Assembly (NCBI RefSeq): GCF_030811595.1
Contig: NZ_JAUSRB010000002.1
Coordinates: forward strand, 5,766,001 to 5,830,000
Direction of reading: 5' to 3'
DNA: 64,000 bases
Origin: Streptosporangium brasiliense
GTDB lineage: Bacteria; Actinomycetota; Actinomycetes; Streptosporangiales; Streptosporangiaceae
Under the pieces are notes generated by a model. It was not told the origin of the DNA. It saw nothing but the letters and a program-made list of their open reading frames with translations, and made no database searches. Position numbers and translations under genes: made by a program. Shown one piece after another: positions 52,961 to 63,403 of this stretch; positions within the stretch are counted from its first letter, which is position 1, and the number at the start of each line of letters is the position of its first letter.

Positions 52961-53932
52961 ATGCGTGTGGGCTTGCTGGGCCTTGGTCGTATAGGCGCGT
53001 TTCACGCCGCCACCCTCGCTGCTCTTGTCGACGAGCTGGTCGTCTCCGACGCCGACCGGAGCCGGGCCGAGGCGGTGGCCGGACAGCTCGGGGCCCGCGT
53101 CGGCGACGCCTTCGACGCGGACGCGGTGGTGATCGCGACTCCGACGGCGGGTCACGCGGAGCTGTTGCTGCGGGCCTGTGAGCTGGGGGTGCCGGCCTTC
53201 TGTGAGAAGCCGGTCGCGATCGGGGTGGAGGACACGCTGCGGGTCCTCAAGGCGGCCGAGCGGAGCGGGACGGTGGTGCACATCGGGTTCCAGCGGCGTT
53301 TCGACGCCGGTTACGCGGCGGCGCGGGCGGCGCTGCGCGGGGGCGGGCTGGGCACGTTGCACCGGGTGCACCTGGTCACCGCCGATCCCCGGCCGCCGGC
53401 GGCCGGTTACGTGCCCGCCTCGGGGGGGATCTTCCGGGACTGTCACATCCATGATTTCGACATCCTGCGCTGGGTCACCGGCCGTGAGGTGGAGTTCGTC
53501 TATGCCGCCGGTGCCAACCGGGGTGCGGCCTTCTTCGCCGAGGCCGGTGACGTCGACACCAGTGCCGCGCTGCTCATCCTGGACGACGGCACGCTGGTGA
53601 CGGTGCAGGGCTCGCGTTACAACGGCGCCGGGTACGACGTGCGGATGGAGCTGGCGGGCACGGTGGGGACCCAGGTGGCGGGTCTGGATCGGCGTGTGCC
53701 GCTGACCAGCGCCGAGGGGTGGCAGCCGCCGGGTGAGCCGTGGCCGGACTTCGCCGTCAGGTTCGAGGCCGCCTACGTGGCCGAGATGGGCGCGTTCCTG
53801 GCCGCGGCGCGGGGCGAGCGGGAGAGTCCCTGCACGGTCGATGACGCCCTGGCCGCGCTCTACGTCGCCGAGGCCGCCGAGCTGTCCAGGCGCGAGGGGC
53901 GTCCGGTCCGGATGGCGGAGGTGACCAAGTGA
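52961..53932 (+). CDS. iolG: Gfo/Idh/MocA dehydrogenase, probable myo-inositol 2-dehydrogenase
   Basis: The 323-residue protein has the NAD-binding start MRVGLLGLGRIGAFHAATLA, the family motif FCEKPVAIGVEDTL (EKP, with the catalytic Lys), IGFQRRFDAGYAAARAAL, and GGIFRDCHIHDFDILRWVTG with Asp and His of the active site (DxxxHDxD pattern). It would oxidise myo-inositol to scyllo-inosose. Its place at the head of iol genes supports this assignment; related members act on scyllo-inositol or sugar acids. The ATG at 52961 follows GGACGAGGAG. The stop overlaps the GTG of the iolE remnant by 4 nt. Confidence 0.85.
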   Translation: MRVGLLGLGRIGAFHAATLAALVDELVVSDADRSRAEAVAGQLGARVGDAFDADAVVIATPTAGHAELLLRACELGVPAFCEKPVAIGVEDTLRVLKAAERSGTVVHIGFQRRFDAGYAAARAALRGGGLGTLHRVHLVTADPRPPAAGYVPASGGIFRDCHIHDFDILRWVTGREVEFVYAAGANRGAAFFAEAGDVDTSAALLILDDGTLVTVQGSRYNGAGYDVRMELAGTVGTQVAGLDRRVPLTSAEGWQPPGEPWPDFAVRFEAAYVAEMGAFLAAARGERESPCTVDDALAALYVAEAAELSRREGRPVRMAEVTK

Positions 53933-54183
53933 AGACCGCCGCTGCCCCGATCTCCTGGGGCGTCTGCGAGGTGCCGGGCTGGGGCCGCCAGCTCGACCGT
54001 TCCCAGGTGCTCGCCGAGATGCGCGACCTGGGCCTGACCGCCACCGAGGGGCTGGGCGCGGCCGGATACTCCGGCTGGTACGTCCTGGAGCAGGACGTCG
54101 TGCTCGGCTCCGAACCTCCAGCCGGCGCGGGCCCGCTCGACGACGTCCGCGCGAGCCTGGCCTTCCTCAGGAGCGTCGCGTGA
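53929..54183 (+). pseudogene. iolE: Inosose dehydratase (iolE) with internal deletion
   Basis: Only 84 codons remain of a family normally near 290 residues. APISWGVCEVPGWGRQLDRSQVLAEMRDLGLTATE is the usual N-terminus of actinobacterial IolE/IolI-like TIM-barrel proteins. It is joined to GYSGWYVLEQDVVLGSEPPAG and DDVRASLAFLRSVA, their usual C-terminus. About 200 central residues, including the metal-binding Glu, Asp and His of the barrel, are gone. The frame, the GTGA overlap with iolG and the coupling to iolC are all intact, so the deletion does not disturb downstream translation. The product cannot be an active barrel. A new small function is possible but unsupported. Confidence 0.8.
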
Positions 54184-55142
54184 TCGAGGTGTTGACCATG
54201 GGGCGGGTGGGGGTGGACGTCTACCCGCTGCAGGTGGGGGTGGGGCTGCGGGAGGTGGAGACCTTCGGCAAGTATCTGGGCGGCAGTCCGGTCAACGTGG
54301 CGGTGGCGGCGGCCCGGCTGGGCCGTTCCAGTGCGGTGATCACCCGGACCGGGGCCGATCCGTTCGGGTTGTTCGTCCATGACGCGTTGCGGGCCTACGG
54401 GGTCGATGACCGGTATGTCACGGCGGTGCCGGGGCTGCCGACGCCGGTGACGTTCTGTGAGATCCGGCCGCCGGAGGATTTCCCGCTGTATTTCTACCGG
54501 CATCCCAAGGCGCCGGATCTGGAGATCTTGGCGGGGGAGTTGGATCTGGAGGCGGTGGCCGGGGCGCGGGTGCTGTGGGCGACGGTGACGGGGTTGTCGC
54601 GGGAGCCGTCGCGGGGGGCGCATTTCGCGGCGTGGCGGGCGCGGGGGCGGCGGGTGCACACGGTGCTGGATCTGGATTACCGGCCGGTGTTCTGGCCGGG
54701 GGTGGGGGCGGCGCGGGCGCAGGTGCGGCGGGCGTTGGGGCAGGTGACGGTGGCGGTGGGGAATGTGGATGAGGTGGAGGTGGCCACCGGGGTGCGGGAG
54801 CCGTTGGCGGCGGGGCGGATGTTGCTGGAGGCGGGGGTGGAGCTGGCGGTGATCAAGCGGGGGTCGGCCGGGGTGGTGGGGATGACGCGGACGCAGACGG
54901 TGGAGGTGGCGCCGGTGCCGGTGGAGGTGGTCAACGGGTTGGGGGCCGGTGACGCCTTCGGCGGGGCGTTGTGTCATGGGTTGTTGGAGGGGTGGCCGTT
55001 GGAGCGGGTGCTGCGGTTCGCCAACGCGGCGGGGGCGATCGTGGCGGGGCGGTTGGCCTGCGCGCCCGCCATGCCCACCCTCGACGAGGTGGAGGGCGTC
55101 CTGTCCGATGACACGTTGAAGGGAGATGCCGCACATGCGTGA
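54180..55142 (+). CDS. iolC: 5-dehydro-2-deoxygluconokinase
   Basis: The 320-residue PfkB/ribokinase-family kinase has VLTMGRVGVDVYPLQVG at the start, FGKYLGGSPVNVAVAAARLG (substrate glycines), FYRHPKAPD, VGNVDEVEVATGV and the catalytic VNGLGAGDAFGGALCHGLL (GAGD, with the base Asp). It phosphorylates 2-deoxy-5-keto-gluconate in inositol catabolism. The start is the GTG at 54180, overlapping the iolE stop by 4 nt. From about 54475 to 55060 its synonymous sites are overwhelmingly G (GCG, GTG, CGG, GGG, TTG), while flanking genes prefer C; this points to a different recent history of the segment. Confidence 0.92.
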   Translation: MIEVLTMGRVGVDVYPLQVGVGLREVETFGKYLGGSPVNVAVAAARLGRSSAVITRTGADPFGLFVHDALRAYGVDDRYVTAVPGLPTPVTFCEIRPPEDFPLYFYRHPKAPDLEILAGELDLEAVAGARVLWATVTGLSREPSRGAHFAAWRARGRRVHTVLDLDYRPVFWPGVGAARAQVRRALGQVTVAVGNVDEVEVATGVREPLAAGRMLLEAGVELAVIKRGSAGVVGMTRTQTVEVAPVPVEVVNGLGAGDAFGGALCHGLLEGWPLERVLRFANAAGAIVAGRLACAPAMPTLDEVEGVLSDDTLKGDAAHA

Positions 55143-56016
55143 GGAGGACTATCACCGGCTGCGCGAGACCCGCGCGCGTTCTCCCTGGCGGGTGGCCGAG
55201 GCGGCGGCGGCCCGGCGGCGGCGGAGCCTGCTGGAGGACCGTGACCGGCTTCTGATCGTCGCGGCCGACCACACGGCGCGGGGCATGCTCGGTGTCGCCG
55301 GCCGGCCGATGGCCATGGCCGGCCGCGTCGAGCTGCTGGCGCGGCTCATGACCGCCCTGGCCCGGCCGGGGGTGGACGGCCTGCTGGCCACCCCCGACAT
55401 CGTGGAGGACCTGCTGCTGCTCGGCGCGCTGGAGGGCAAGCTCGTCATCGGCTCGATGAACCGGGGCGGCCTGCAGGGCGCGGCCTTCGAGTTCGACGAC
55501 CGCTTCACCGCCTACGACGCCGCCTCGATCGTCCGGATGGGCCTGGACGGCGGCAAGATGCTCTGCCGGATCGGTCTGGACGACCCCGCGACCGCCGCCA
55601 CCCTGGAGTCCTGCGCGACGGCGGTCACGGAGCTGGCCGGGCACGGCCTGATGGCGATGGTCGAGCCGTTCTGGTCGCGCAGGGTCGACGGCGCGGTCAG
55701 GCACGACCTGTCGCCGGAGGGGATGATCCACGCCATCAGCGTCGGCCAGGGGCTCGGCGCGACCTCCGCGCACACGTGGCTGAAGCTCCCGGTGGTCGAC
55801 GACATGGAGCGGGTGATGCGGGCCACGACGCTGCCGACCCTGCTGCTCGGCGGCGACCCCGCCCAGGCGCCCGAGCAGGTCTTCGACTCCTGGAGCAAGG
55901 CGCTGCGCCTGCCCGGGGTGCGGGGCCTGGTCGTCGGCCGGGCACTGCTCTACCCGCCCGGCGACGACGTGGCCGCGGCGGTCGACACCGCGGTGAGCCT
56001 GCTGGAGACGTCATGA
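55135..56016 (+). CDS. Cgl0158-family aldolase-like (beta/alpha)8 protein
   Basis: The 293-residue protein has RDRLLIVAADHTARGMLGVAG near the start (a class I aldolase-like first strand), GLLATPDIVEDLLLLGALEGKLVIGSMNRGGL, FEFDDRFTAYDAASIVRMGLDGGKMLCRIGLDD with candidate Schiff-base Lys, and MVEPFWSRR. This is the family named from Corynebacterium Cgl0158, found between iolC and iolA there. By position it likely splits 2-deoxy-5-keto-gluconate 6-phosphate to dihydroxyacetone phosphate and malonate semialdehyde (the IolJ step). The ATG at 55135 overlaps the iolC end by 8 nt; the stop overlaps iolB by 4 nt. The reaction is an inference. Confidence 0.82.
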   Translation: MREEDYHRLRETRARSPWRVAEAAAARRRRSLLEDRDRLLIVAADHTARGMLGVAGRPMAMAGRVELLARLMTALARPGVDGLLATPDIVEDLLLLGALEGKLVIGSMNRGGLQGAAFEFDDRFTAYDAASIVRMGLDGGKMLCRIGLDDPATAATLESCATAVTELAGHGLMAMVEPFWSRRVDGAVRHDLSPEGMIHAISVGQGLGATSAHTWLKLPVVDDMERVMRATTLPTLLLGGDPAQAPEQVFDSWSKALRLPGVRGLVVGRALLYPPGDDVAAAVDTAVSLLETS

Positions 56017-56857
56017 CGCACATCCCCCGCGGCGCGGCCGCATCCTCCCCATGGGCGGTGGAGATCACTCCGGAGTCGGCCGGGTGGGCCTACGCCGGGC
56101 TGCGGGTCGTGGACCTGTCCGGCGGGAGCGTGGAGTTCACCACCGGTGAGGAGGAGATGCTGGTCCTGCCGCTGTCGGGCCCGTGCGAGGTCGAGTGCGA
56201 CGGCGTACGGCTGTCGCTGGCCGGCCGGACCTCGGTCTTCGACACGGTCACCGACTTCGCCTATCTGCCGATCAGGACGTCTGTCCGGATCACCGGCCGG
56301 GGCCGCTTCGCGCTCCCCGCGGCGCGGGCGACCCGGCGTTTCCCGGTCCGGTACGGCCCGGCGCGCGAGGTGCCGGTCGAGGTGCGCGGCGCGGGCCAGG
56401 CCAGCCGCCAGGTCAACAACTTCTGCGCCCCCGACGCCTTCGACTGCGACAAGCTGGTGGCGGTCGAGGTGCTCACCCCCGGCGGCAACTGGTCCTCCTA
56501 CCCCCCGCACAAGCACGACACCGCCTCCCCGCACGAGGCCGTGCTGGAGGAGATCTACTACTTCGAGGGCGGCCCCGGCTACCAGCGGGTCTACGGCACC
56601 CACGACACCCTGACCGAGGTCTCGGGCGGCGACGTGGTGCTCGTCCCGCACGGCTACCACGGCCCGTCGATGGCCGCCCCCGGCTACGACCTGTACTACC
56701 TCAACGTCCTGGCCGGACCCGCCCCCACACGGTCCATGGCCTTCCGCGACGACCCCCAGCACGCCTGGATCCGCTCCTCCTGGGCGGGGCAGGCGATCGA
56801 CTCCCGCGTGTCGCGCCGTGTCGCGGACGCCCGGGCCGGATCCCTCGGAGGCACTTC

Positions 56858-56861
<4 letters not shown>
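56013..56861 (+). CDS. iolB: 5-deoxy-glucuronate isomerase
   Basis: The 282-residue bicupin has FTTGEEEMLVLPLSGPCEVECDG in the first cupin. VLTPGGNWSSYPPHKHDTASPHEAVLEEIYYFEGGPGYQRVYG in the second has the HxH...E metal set, and VVLVPHGYHGPSMAAPGYDLYYLNVLAG supplies the final His. It isomerises 5-deoxy-glucuronate to 2-deoxy-5-keto-gluconate. The ATG overlaps the upstream stop (ATGA) and its own stop overlaps the iolD ATG by 4 nt, consistent with tight coupling. Confidence 0.94.
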
Positions 56862-58704
<1,843 letters not shown>

Positions 58705-58705
<1 letters not shown>

Positions 58706-59685
58706 TGGGGTGGACGCTGGCGTTCGCCGCGGTGGCGGTCCTCTTCGTGCTGGTCAGCGGGGCCAACGACGGGGCCACGCTCATCGGCCTCGGCCTCCGG
58801 TTCCCCCGCTCCCCGGGATGGGCGGTCGCCGCGCTTCCGGTGGCGGTGCTCTTCGCGGTGCCGTACCTGCTGGGGATCACGGTCGCGCGGACCTTCACCG
58901 AGCGGCTGGCGGGGCTCGGGACGAGCGGCGGCGCGGCGGCGTTCCTGGCGGGGGTGGCGATCGCGGTGGCCGTGGTCGCGGTCCTGACCGGCAGGGGGCT
59001 GCCCACCAGCCTGACGCTCGCGGTGATCGGCGGCATAAGCGGCGCGGGGATCGGCGCCGGGCTCCCGGTGTCGTGGTCGGCCCTGGCGGCCGTCCTGGCG
59101 GTCGGGGCCGGCGCGCCCCTGGCCGGGCTGGTCCTGGGCTACCTGCTGGGGAACGTGTCACGCCGGGTGCCGTCCCACCGCCGGATGTCCCGGCTCGTGC
59201 TCGCCGCCCACCTGCTGGCCTACGCGGCCCAGTGCGTGGCGTACGCGCTGAACGACGGCCAGAAGATGATCGCGGTGGTGAGCGTCGCGGTCGGTGTGGG
59301 CCGTCACGGGCTGGGCGGCGTCGGCCCCGTCGAGGTGCCGCCGGCGTGGATGGCCGTCCTCGCGGCGGTCTTCCTCGCCGGCGCCCTGACCAGCCTGGCG
59401 CCCGTCGGGGAGCGGCTGGGCCGCGGCCTGGTCATCACCCGGCCGCTGCACATCGTCTCGGCCGAGGCGGCGGCCACCGGCGCCGTCCTCGGCAGCTCGG
59501 CCCTGGGGAGCCCGGTGAGCATGACCCAGTCGATCACGGCCGGGGTCGTCGGCGTGGCGGCGAGTGAGGGAGCCAGGAGGGTGCGATGGCAGGGCGTCGT
59601 GAACATGGGCACGGCATGGGTGGTCACGCTGCCGTCGTCGATGGCGCTGGGCTGCCTGGCCGGACTCGCGCTGAGGCTGCTGTGA
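58705..59685 (+). CDS. Inorganic phosphate transporter, PiT family
   Basis: The 326-residue membrane protein has FAAVAVLFVLVSGANDGATLIGLGL near the start, with the GANDG signature of PiT/PHO-4 carriers, and a second copy of the repeat with AAQCVAYALNDGQKMIAVV (the A-x-N-D-G-Q-K motif). EAAATGAVLGSSALGSPVSMTQSITAGVVGV is the second family signature before the last helices. It imports phosphate with H+ or Na+. The TGATG junction with iolD ties phosphate uptake to inositol catabolism. The length is on the short side for the family but both half-motifs are present. Confidence 0.92.
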
Positions 59686-60341
59686 GCGGCGCCGACGGCC
59701 GCGCCCGGCGGTTCGCGCGGGCCTGGGACGACCTGCGCGGCCGGTCCGGACGGCGGGTCGTCGACCTGGTCCGCGGCCAGGTCGACGTCGCCCGGGCCGG
59801 GGCCGTGCTGGCCCGCTCGACCGCGTCCGGCGCGGTCGGGCGATCGGCCGCGCGCGCCCAGATGGCCGAGGTGGAGCACGAGGGCGACGCGGCGCGGGCC
59901 GAGCTGGTGCGCGTCCTGCGGCGGGTGCTGGCGACCCCCATCGACCGGGAGGACCTGTTCAGACTCTCCCGCTCGGTCGACGACGTGCTGGACCACCTGC
60001 GCGACTACGTGCGTGAGACCGACCTGTTCGGGCCGGAGGACCTCGGCTTCGCCGTCGAGCCGCTGCAGGCGGTGATCGACGGTCTCGACGAGCTGGAGAA
60101 CGCCGTCCTGAAGATGATCGACGACCCCGGTTCGGTCACCGTGGCCGTGCTGGCGACGCGCAAGTCCTGCAGCCGGGTCCGCCAGCTCTACCAGACCCGG
60201 CTCACCGAGCTGTTCGCCGGGCCGCTGGAGATGGACACCCTGCGCCGGCGCGAGCTGCTGTCGCGTCTCGACGCGGTGGGCCGGCGGCTGGGCGAGGCCG
60301 CCGACGCGCTCGCCGACGCGATGCTCAAGCGGAGCCACTGA
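59682..60341 (+). CDS. DUF47 (PhoU-like) partner of PiT
   Basis: The 219-residue all-helical protein of the PhoU/DUF47 type has VEHEGDAARAELVRVLRRVLATPIDREDLFRLSRSVDDVLDHLRDYVRE, including the E-x-x-x-D and D-x-E-D-(I/L) motifs that bind a metal cluster in PhoU proteins. EPLQAVIDGLDELENAVLKMI is also typical of the family. Such proteins, often called Pit accessory protein, are regularly encoded next to PiT. The GTG at 59682 overlaps the PiT stop by 4 nt. Its last codons enter the tandem repeat array. Confidence 0.9.
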   Translation: MSGADGRARRFARAWDDLRGRSGRRVVDLVRGQVDVARAGAVLARSTASGAVGRSAARAQMAEVEHEGDAARAELVRVLRRVLATPIDREDLFRLSRSVDDVLDHLRDYVRETDLFGPEDLGFAVEPLQAVIDGLDELENAVLKMIDDPGSVTVAVLATRKSCSRVRQLYQTRLTELFAGPLEMDTLRRRELLSRLDAVGRRLGEAADALADAMLKRSH

Positions 60342-60422
60342 TGTCCGAGCGGAGCCATCGACGTTCAAGTGGAGCCCCTGACGCCCGGCGGAGCCGCTGA
60401 TGTCCGAGTGGAGCCACTGAGG
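60326..60422. repeat. Five tandem 20-bp imperfect repeats
   Basis: Units CAAGCGGAGCCACTGATGTC, CGAGCGGAGCCATCGACGTT, CAAGTGGAGCCCCTGACGCC, then a 19-bp unit and a partial fifth (60326, 60346, 60366, 60386, 60405) share the core (G/C)GGAGCC. The first unit spans the last codons and stop of the DUF47 gene; the array ends 56 bases before the next start. Two units hold GATGTCC, the half-site of the GntR operator at 52061-52080. Confidence 0.8.
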
Positions 60423-60478
60423 AAGCTGACGGACCACGCGCCGCGCCGGTCCGTGTGAACCCCCCGAAGGAAGTACCC

Positions 60479-62305
60479 ATGGCTGTTCTCACCAAGGCGG
60501 AGACTCCGCCACCTCCGCCGAGGCGGCGCAGGCTGGTCTACCGGCTCCGAGTGCTGCGCCACGACCCGACCGCCGCACTCGGATTGATCCTCGTCATCCT
60601 GCTCGCCTACCTCGTCGTGGCGCCGCTGGTCGCGGTGCTGTCGGACGCCTTCCGCCTGCAGTACGGCGACGAGGTGCACGCCGGGCAGCGACCGGGCGAA
60701 TGGACCGGCTACTACCTGTGGCGGGTGTTCCGGTCCCAGATCAGCGGCCTGCTGTTCTGGGAGCCGCTGCTCAACACCCTGGTGATCGCGGTGGGCACCA
60801 CGCTGTTCGCACTGGTCGTCGGGGGCGGCATGGCCTGGCTGGTGACCAGGACCAACGTGCCGGGGCGCAGATGGCTCGCCGGCGCCCTGGTGGTCCCCTA
60901 CATGCTGCCGTCGTGGACCTTCTCCCTGGCCTGGCTGTCGCTGTTCAAGAACGAGCGGGCCGCCGGGCAGGTCGGATTCCTGCAGGCCCAGGGGATCAGG
61001 ACCCCCGACTGGCTCGCCTACGGCGCGGTACCGATCATCATCACCCTGGGACTGCACTACTACCCGTTCGTGCTGCTCCTGGTCGGAAACGCGCTGCGCC
61101 GCATCGACGCGCAGCTGGAGGACTCCGCGCGGATCCTCGGTGCCCCGCAGCGGACCGTCATCCGGCGGATCGTGGTGCCGCTGATGCTCCCGGCGCTGTC
61201 CTCGGCCGTGCTGCTGGTGGTCGGCCGGGTGCTCGGCACGTTCGGCACGCCCTACGTGCTCGGCCTGCCGGCCGACTACCGGGTGCTGTCCACCGGGCTG
61301 TTCCAGTCGATCCGGGACCGCAGCACCGGCGTGGCGTCCGTGCTCGCCGCCGTCATCGTGATCATCGGGGTGCTGATCGTCTTCACCGACACCCGGCTGA
61401 TGCGTGAGCACCGCCGCTTCGTCACGGTGGGCGGCAAGGGCGCGATGGACCGGCTGGGCGACCTGCGCCGCTGGCGCTGGCCCCTGTTCGGGCTGGGCCT
61501 GGTGGTCTTCGCGGTGAGCGTTCTGGTCCCGGTGTTCACGCTGCTGCTGTCGACGGTCACCCGCACGCCGCTGGACCTGTCCACCTTCACCCTCGACTAC
61601 TGGCTCGCCGAGCGGCTGCCCGGAGCGGTCGGCTTCCCGCACGGTGTCCTGCGCGGCTCCGAGCTGTGGACGGCGGCGTGGAACTCGCTGCGCATCGTCG
61701 GCCTGGCCTCGCTGATCTGCGCGGTCGCCGGCCTGCTGATCGGCTACGTCGTGGTGCGCGGGACGGCTCCACGCGTCGCCGGGTTCCTCCGCCAGGTCTC
61801 CTTCCTGCCCTACCTCATCCCCGGCATCGCGTTCGCGGCCGCCTCGCTGTCGCTGTTCGCCGTCGCCCGGGGCCCCCTCCCCGCGCTGTACGGGACGACC
61901 TTCCTGCTGATCCTGGTGATGGCCGTGACGCACCTGCCCTACAGCTCGCGCTCGGGCATCGCGGCGATGATGCAGCTCGGCCGCGAACCGGAGGAGGCCG
62001 CGCAGATCGCCGGGGCCTCCTGGTGGCAGCGGATGCGGCGGATCATCTTCCCGATCCAGAAGGGCGCCCTCGTCACCGGGATCGTGCTGCCGTTCATCTC
62101 CGGGCTCAAGGAGCTCAGCATCGTCATCATGCTGACCACCACCGGGACGCAGCTCCTCACGACCCTGTCGATCGGCCTCGTGGACTACGGATACACCCAG
62201 CTCGCCAACGCGGTCGTGCTCGTGATCGCCTTGGTCTCCTTCACCATGACCTACCTGACGCAGCGTCTGACCAACAGCAGCCTGGCGTCCGGCCTAGGAG
62301 GATAG
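60479..62305 (+). CDS. ABC permease, fused two-domain (FbpB/AfuB type)
   Basis: The 608-residue protein carries two complete permease domains in one chain, with about 12 membrane helices. Each has an EAA loop: EDSARILGAPQRTVIRRIVVPLMLPALSS (first, about residue 220) and EEAAQIAGASWWQRMRRIIFPIQKGALVTGI (second, about residue 510). This layout is typical of ferric-iron-like (FbpB) and sugar-phosphate (AfuB) importers. The ATG at 60479 has GAAGGAAG upstream; an in-frame GTG at 60455 has weaker support. The ATPase gene begins one base after the stop. The matching binding protein is at 50710-51879, on the other side of the iol genes. Confidence 0.92.
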   Translation: MAVLTKAETPPPPPRRRRLVYRLRVLRHDPTAALGLILVILLAYLVVAPLVAVLSDAFRLQYGDEVHAGQRPGEWTGYYLWRVFRSQISGLLFWEPLLNTLVIAVGTTLFALVVGGGMAWLVTRTNVPGRRWLAGALVVPYMLPSWTFSLAWLSLFKNERAAGQVGFLQAQGIRTPDWLAYGAVPIIITLGLHYYPFVLLLVGNALRRIDAQLEDSARILGAPQRTVIRRIVVPLMLPALSSAVLLVVGRVLGTFGTPYVLGLPADYRVLSTGLFQSIRDRSTGVASVLAAVIVIIGVLIVFTDTRLMREHRRFVTVGGKGAMDRLGDLRRWRWPLFGLGLVVFAVSVLVPVFTLLLSTVTRTPLDLSTFTLDYWLAERLPGAVGFPHGVLRGSELWTAAWNSLRIVGLASLICAVAGLLIGYVVVRGTAPRVAGFLRQVSFLPYLIPGIAFAAASLSLFAVARGPLPALYGTTFLLILVMAVTHLPYSSRSGIAAMMQLGREPEEAAQIAGASWWQRMRRIIFPIQKGALVTGIVLPFISGLKELSIVIMLTTTGTQLLTTLSIGLVDYGYTQLANAVVLVIALVSFTMTYLTQRLTNSSLASGLGG

Positions 62306-63403
62306 ATGCCGAACATCACCCTGAGCGGAGTCGCCAAGAGCTACGGCGGTGGCGACCACGCCGTGAAGAACCTCGATCTGACCGTCCCCGACGGCGCGTT
62401 CATGTGCCTGCTGGGCCCCTCGGGCTGCGGCAAGACGACCACGCTGCGGATGATCGCCGGGCTTGAGCAGCCGAGTGCGGGCACCATCGCCGTCGGCGAC
62501 AGGGTCCTCGACTCCGTCGAGCGCGGCCTCTACGTCCCACCGGAGAAACGCGGCATGGGGCTGGTCTTCCAGAACTACGCGCTCTGGCCCCACCTGTCGG
62601 TGCGCGAGAACGTCGAGTTCGGCCTGCGGATGCGCAAAGTGCCCGGCCCCGAGCGGCGGGCCAGGGCGGAGGCGGCGCTGAGGATGGTCCACGTCGACGC
62701 CGCCATGGACCGCTACCCCTCCCAGCTCTCCGGCGGCCAGCAGCAGCGCGTCGCGCTGGCCAGGATGCTGGCGATCAACCCCACGGTGCTGCTGCTCGAC
62801 GAGCCGCTGTCCAACCTCGACGCCCGGCTCCGCCTGGAGATGCGCGCCGAGCTCAAACGCATCCACGAGGAGTCCGGCGCGACGATCGTCTTCGTCACCC
62901 ACGACCAGCTGGAGGCGCTCACGATGGCCACCGACGTCGCGGTCATGAACGAGGGCGAGCTGCAGCAGCTGGCCGCCCCGATGGAGATGTACGCCAGACC
63001 CGCCAACCGGTTCGTCGCCGAGTTCGTCGGCAGCCCGCCGATGGCGATCATCGACGTCGGCTCCTCCCGCACCGGCCTGGCCGGCTCGCTGCTCCGCTCC
63101 GTCGAGGCCCGCGCCGCGCGGTGCGTCCCCGCCGCCGTCGGCATCCGGCCCGAGGCGCTGCGCCTGGGCGCGCCGCCCGGCTCCGCCTGGCGCGAGGAGG
63201 CCGTGGTCGAGGCGGTGCTGCCGGCCGGTTCCTCCTGGACCGTACGGCTGCGCGTCCTGGACACCGAGCTGTACGCGCTCTCCTACACGCCGGTCGAGGC
63301 GGCCCCCGGTGAGGTGCTGACCTGCTGGACCGACCAGATGCACCTGTTCGGCGCGGACGGCGCCCGGATCTCCTCCTGGGACCGGACGGAGGTCGGCGCG
63401 TGA
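62306..63403 (+). CDS. ABC ATPase with TOBE domain (FbpC/PotA type)
   Basis: The 365-residue ATPase has Walker A LLGPSGCGKTTTLRMIAGLE, the Q-loop GLVFQNYALWPHLSVRENV, the signature LSGGQQQRVALARMLAINP, Walker B VLLLDEPLSNLDARL and the switch His in VFVTHDQLEALTMA. From about residue 240 a C-terminal TOBE-like regulatory domain follows (AVGIRPEALRLG...EAVLPAGSSWTVRLRVLDTELYALSY). TAGGAGGAT, which contains the permease stop, is its ribosome site. It energises the fused permease. The last 4 bases overlap the start of the HAD gene. Confidence 0.94.
   Translation: MPNITLSGVAKSYGGGDHAVKNLDLTVPDGAFMCLLGPSGCGKTTTLRMIAGLEQPSAGTIAVGDRVLDSVERGLYVPPEKRGMGLVFQNYALWPHLSVRENVEFGLRMRKVPGPERRARAEAALRMVHVDAAMDRYPSQLSGGQQQRVALARMLAINPTVLLLDEPLSNLDARLRLEMRAELKRIHEESGATIVFVTHDQLEALTMATDVAVMNEGELQQLAAPMEMYARPANRFVAEFVGSPPMAIIDVGSSRTGLAGSLLRSVEARAARCVPAAVGIRPEALRLGAPPGSAWREEAVVEAVLPAGSSWTVRLRVLDTELYALSYTPVEAAPGEVLTCWTDQMHLFGADGARISSWDRTEVGA

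Noticed and set aside
53929..54183. A genuine small protein of 84 residues
   Set aside because: Both halves match the two ends of IolE, so a deleted gene explains it better, although a retained function cannot be excluded.
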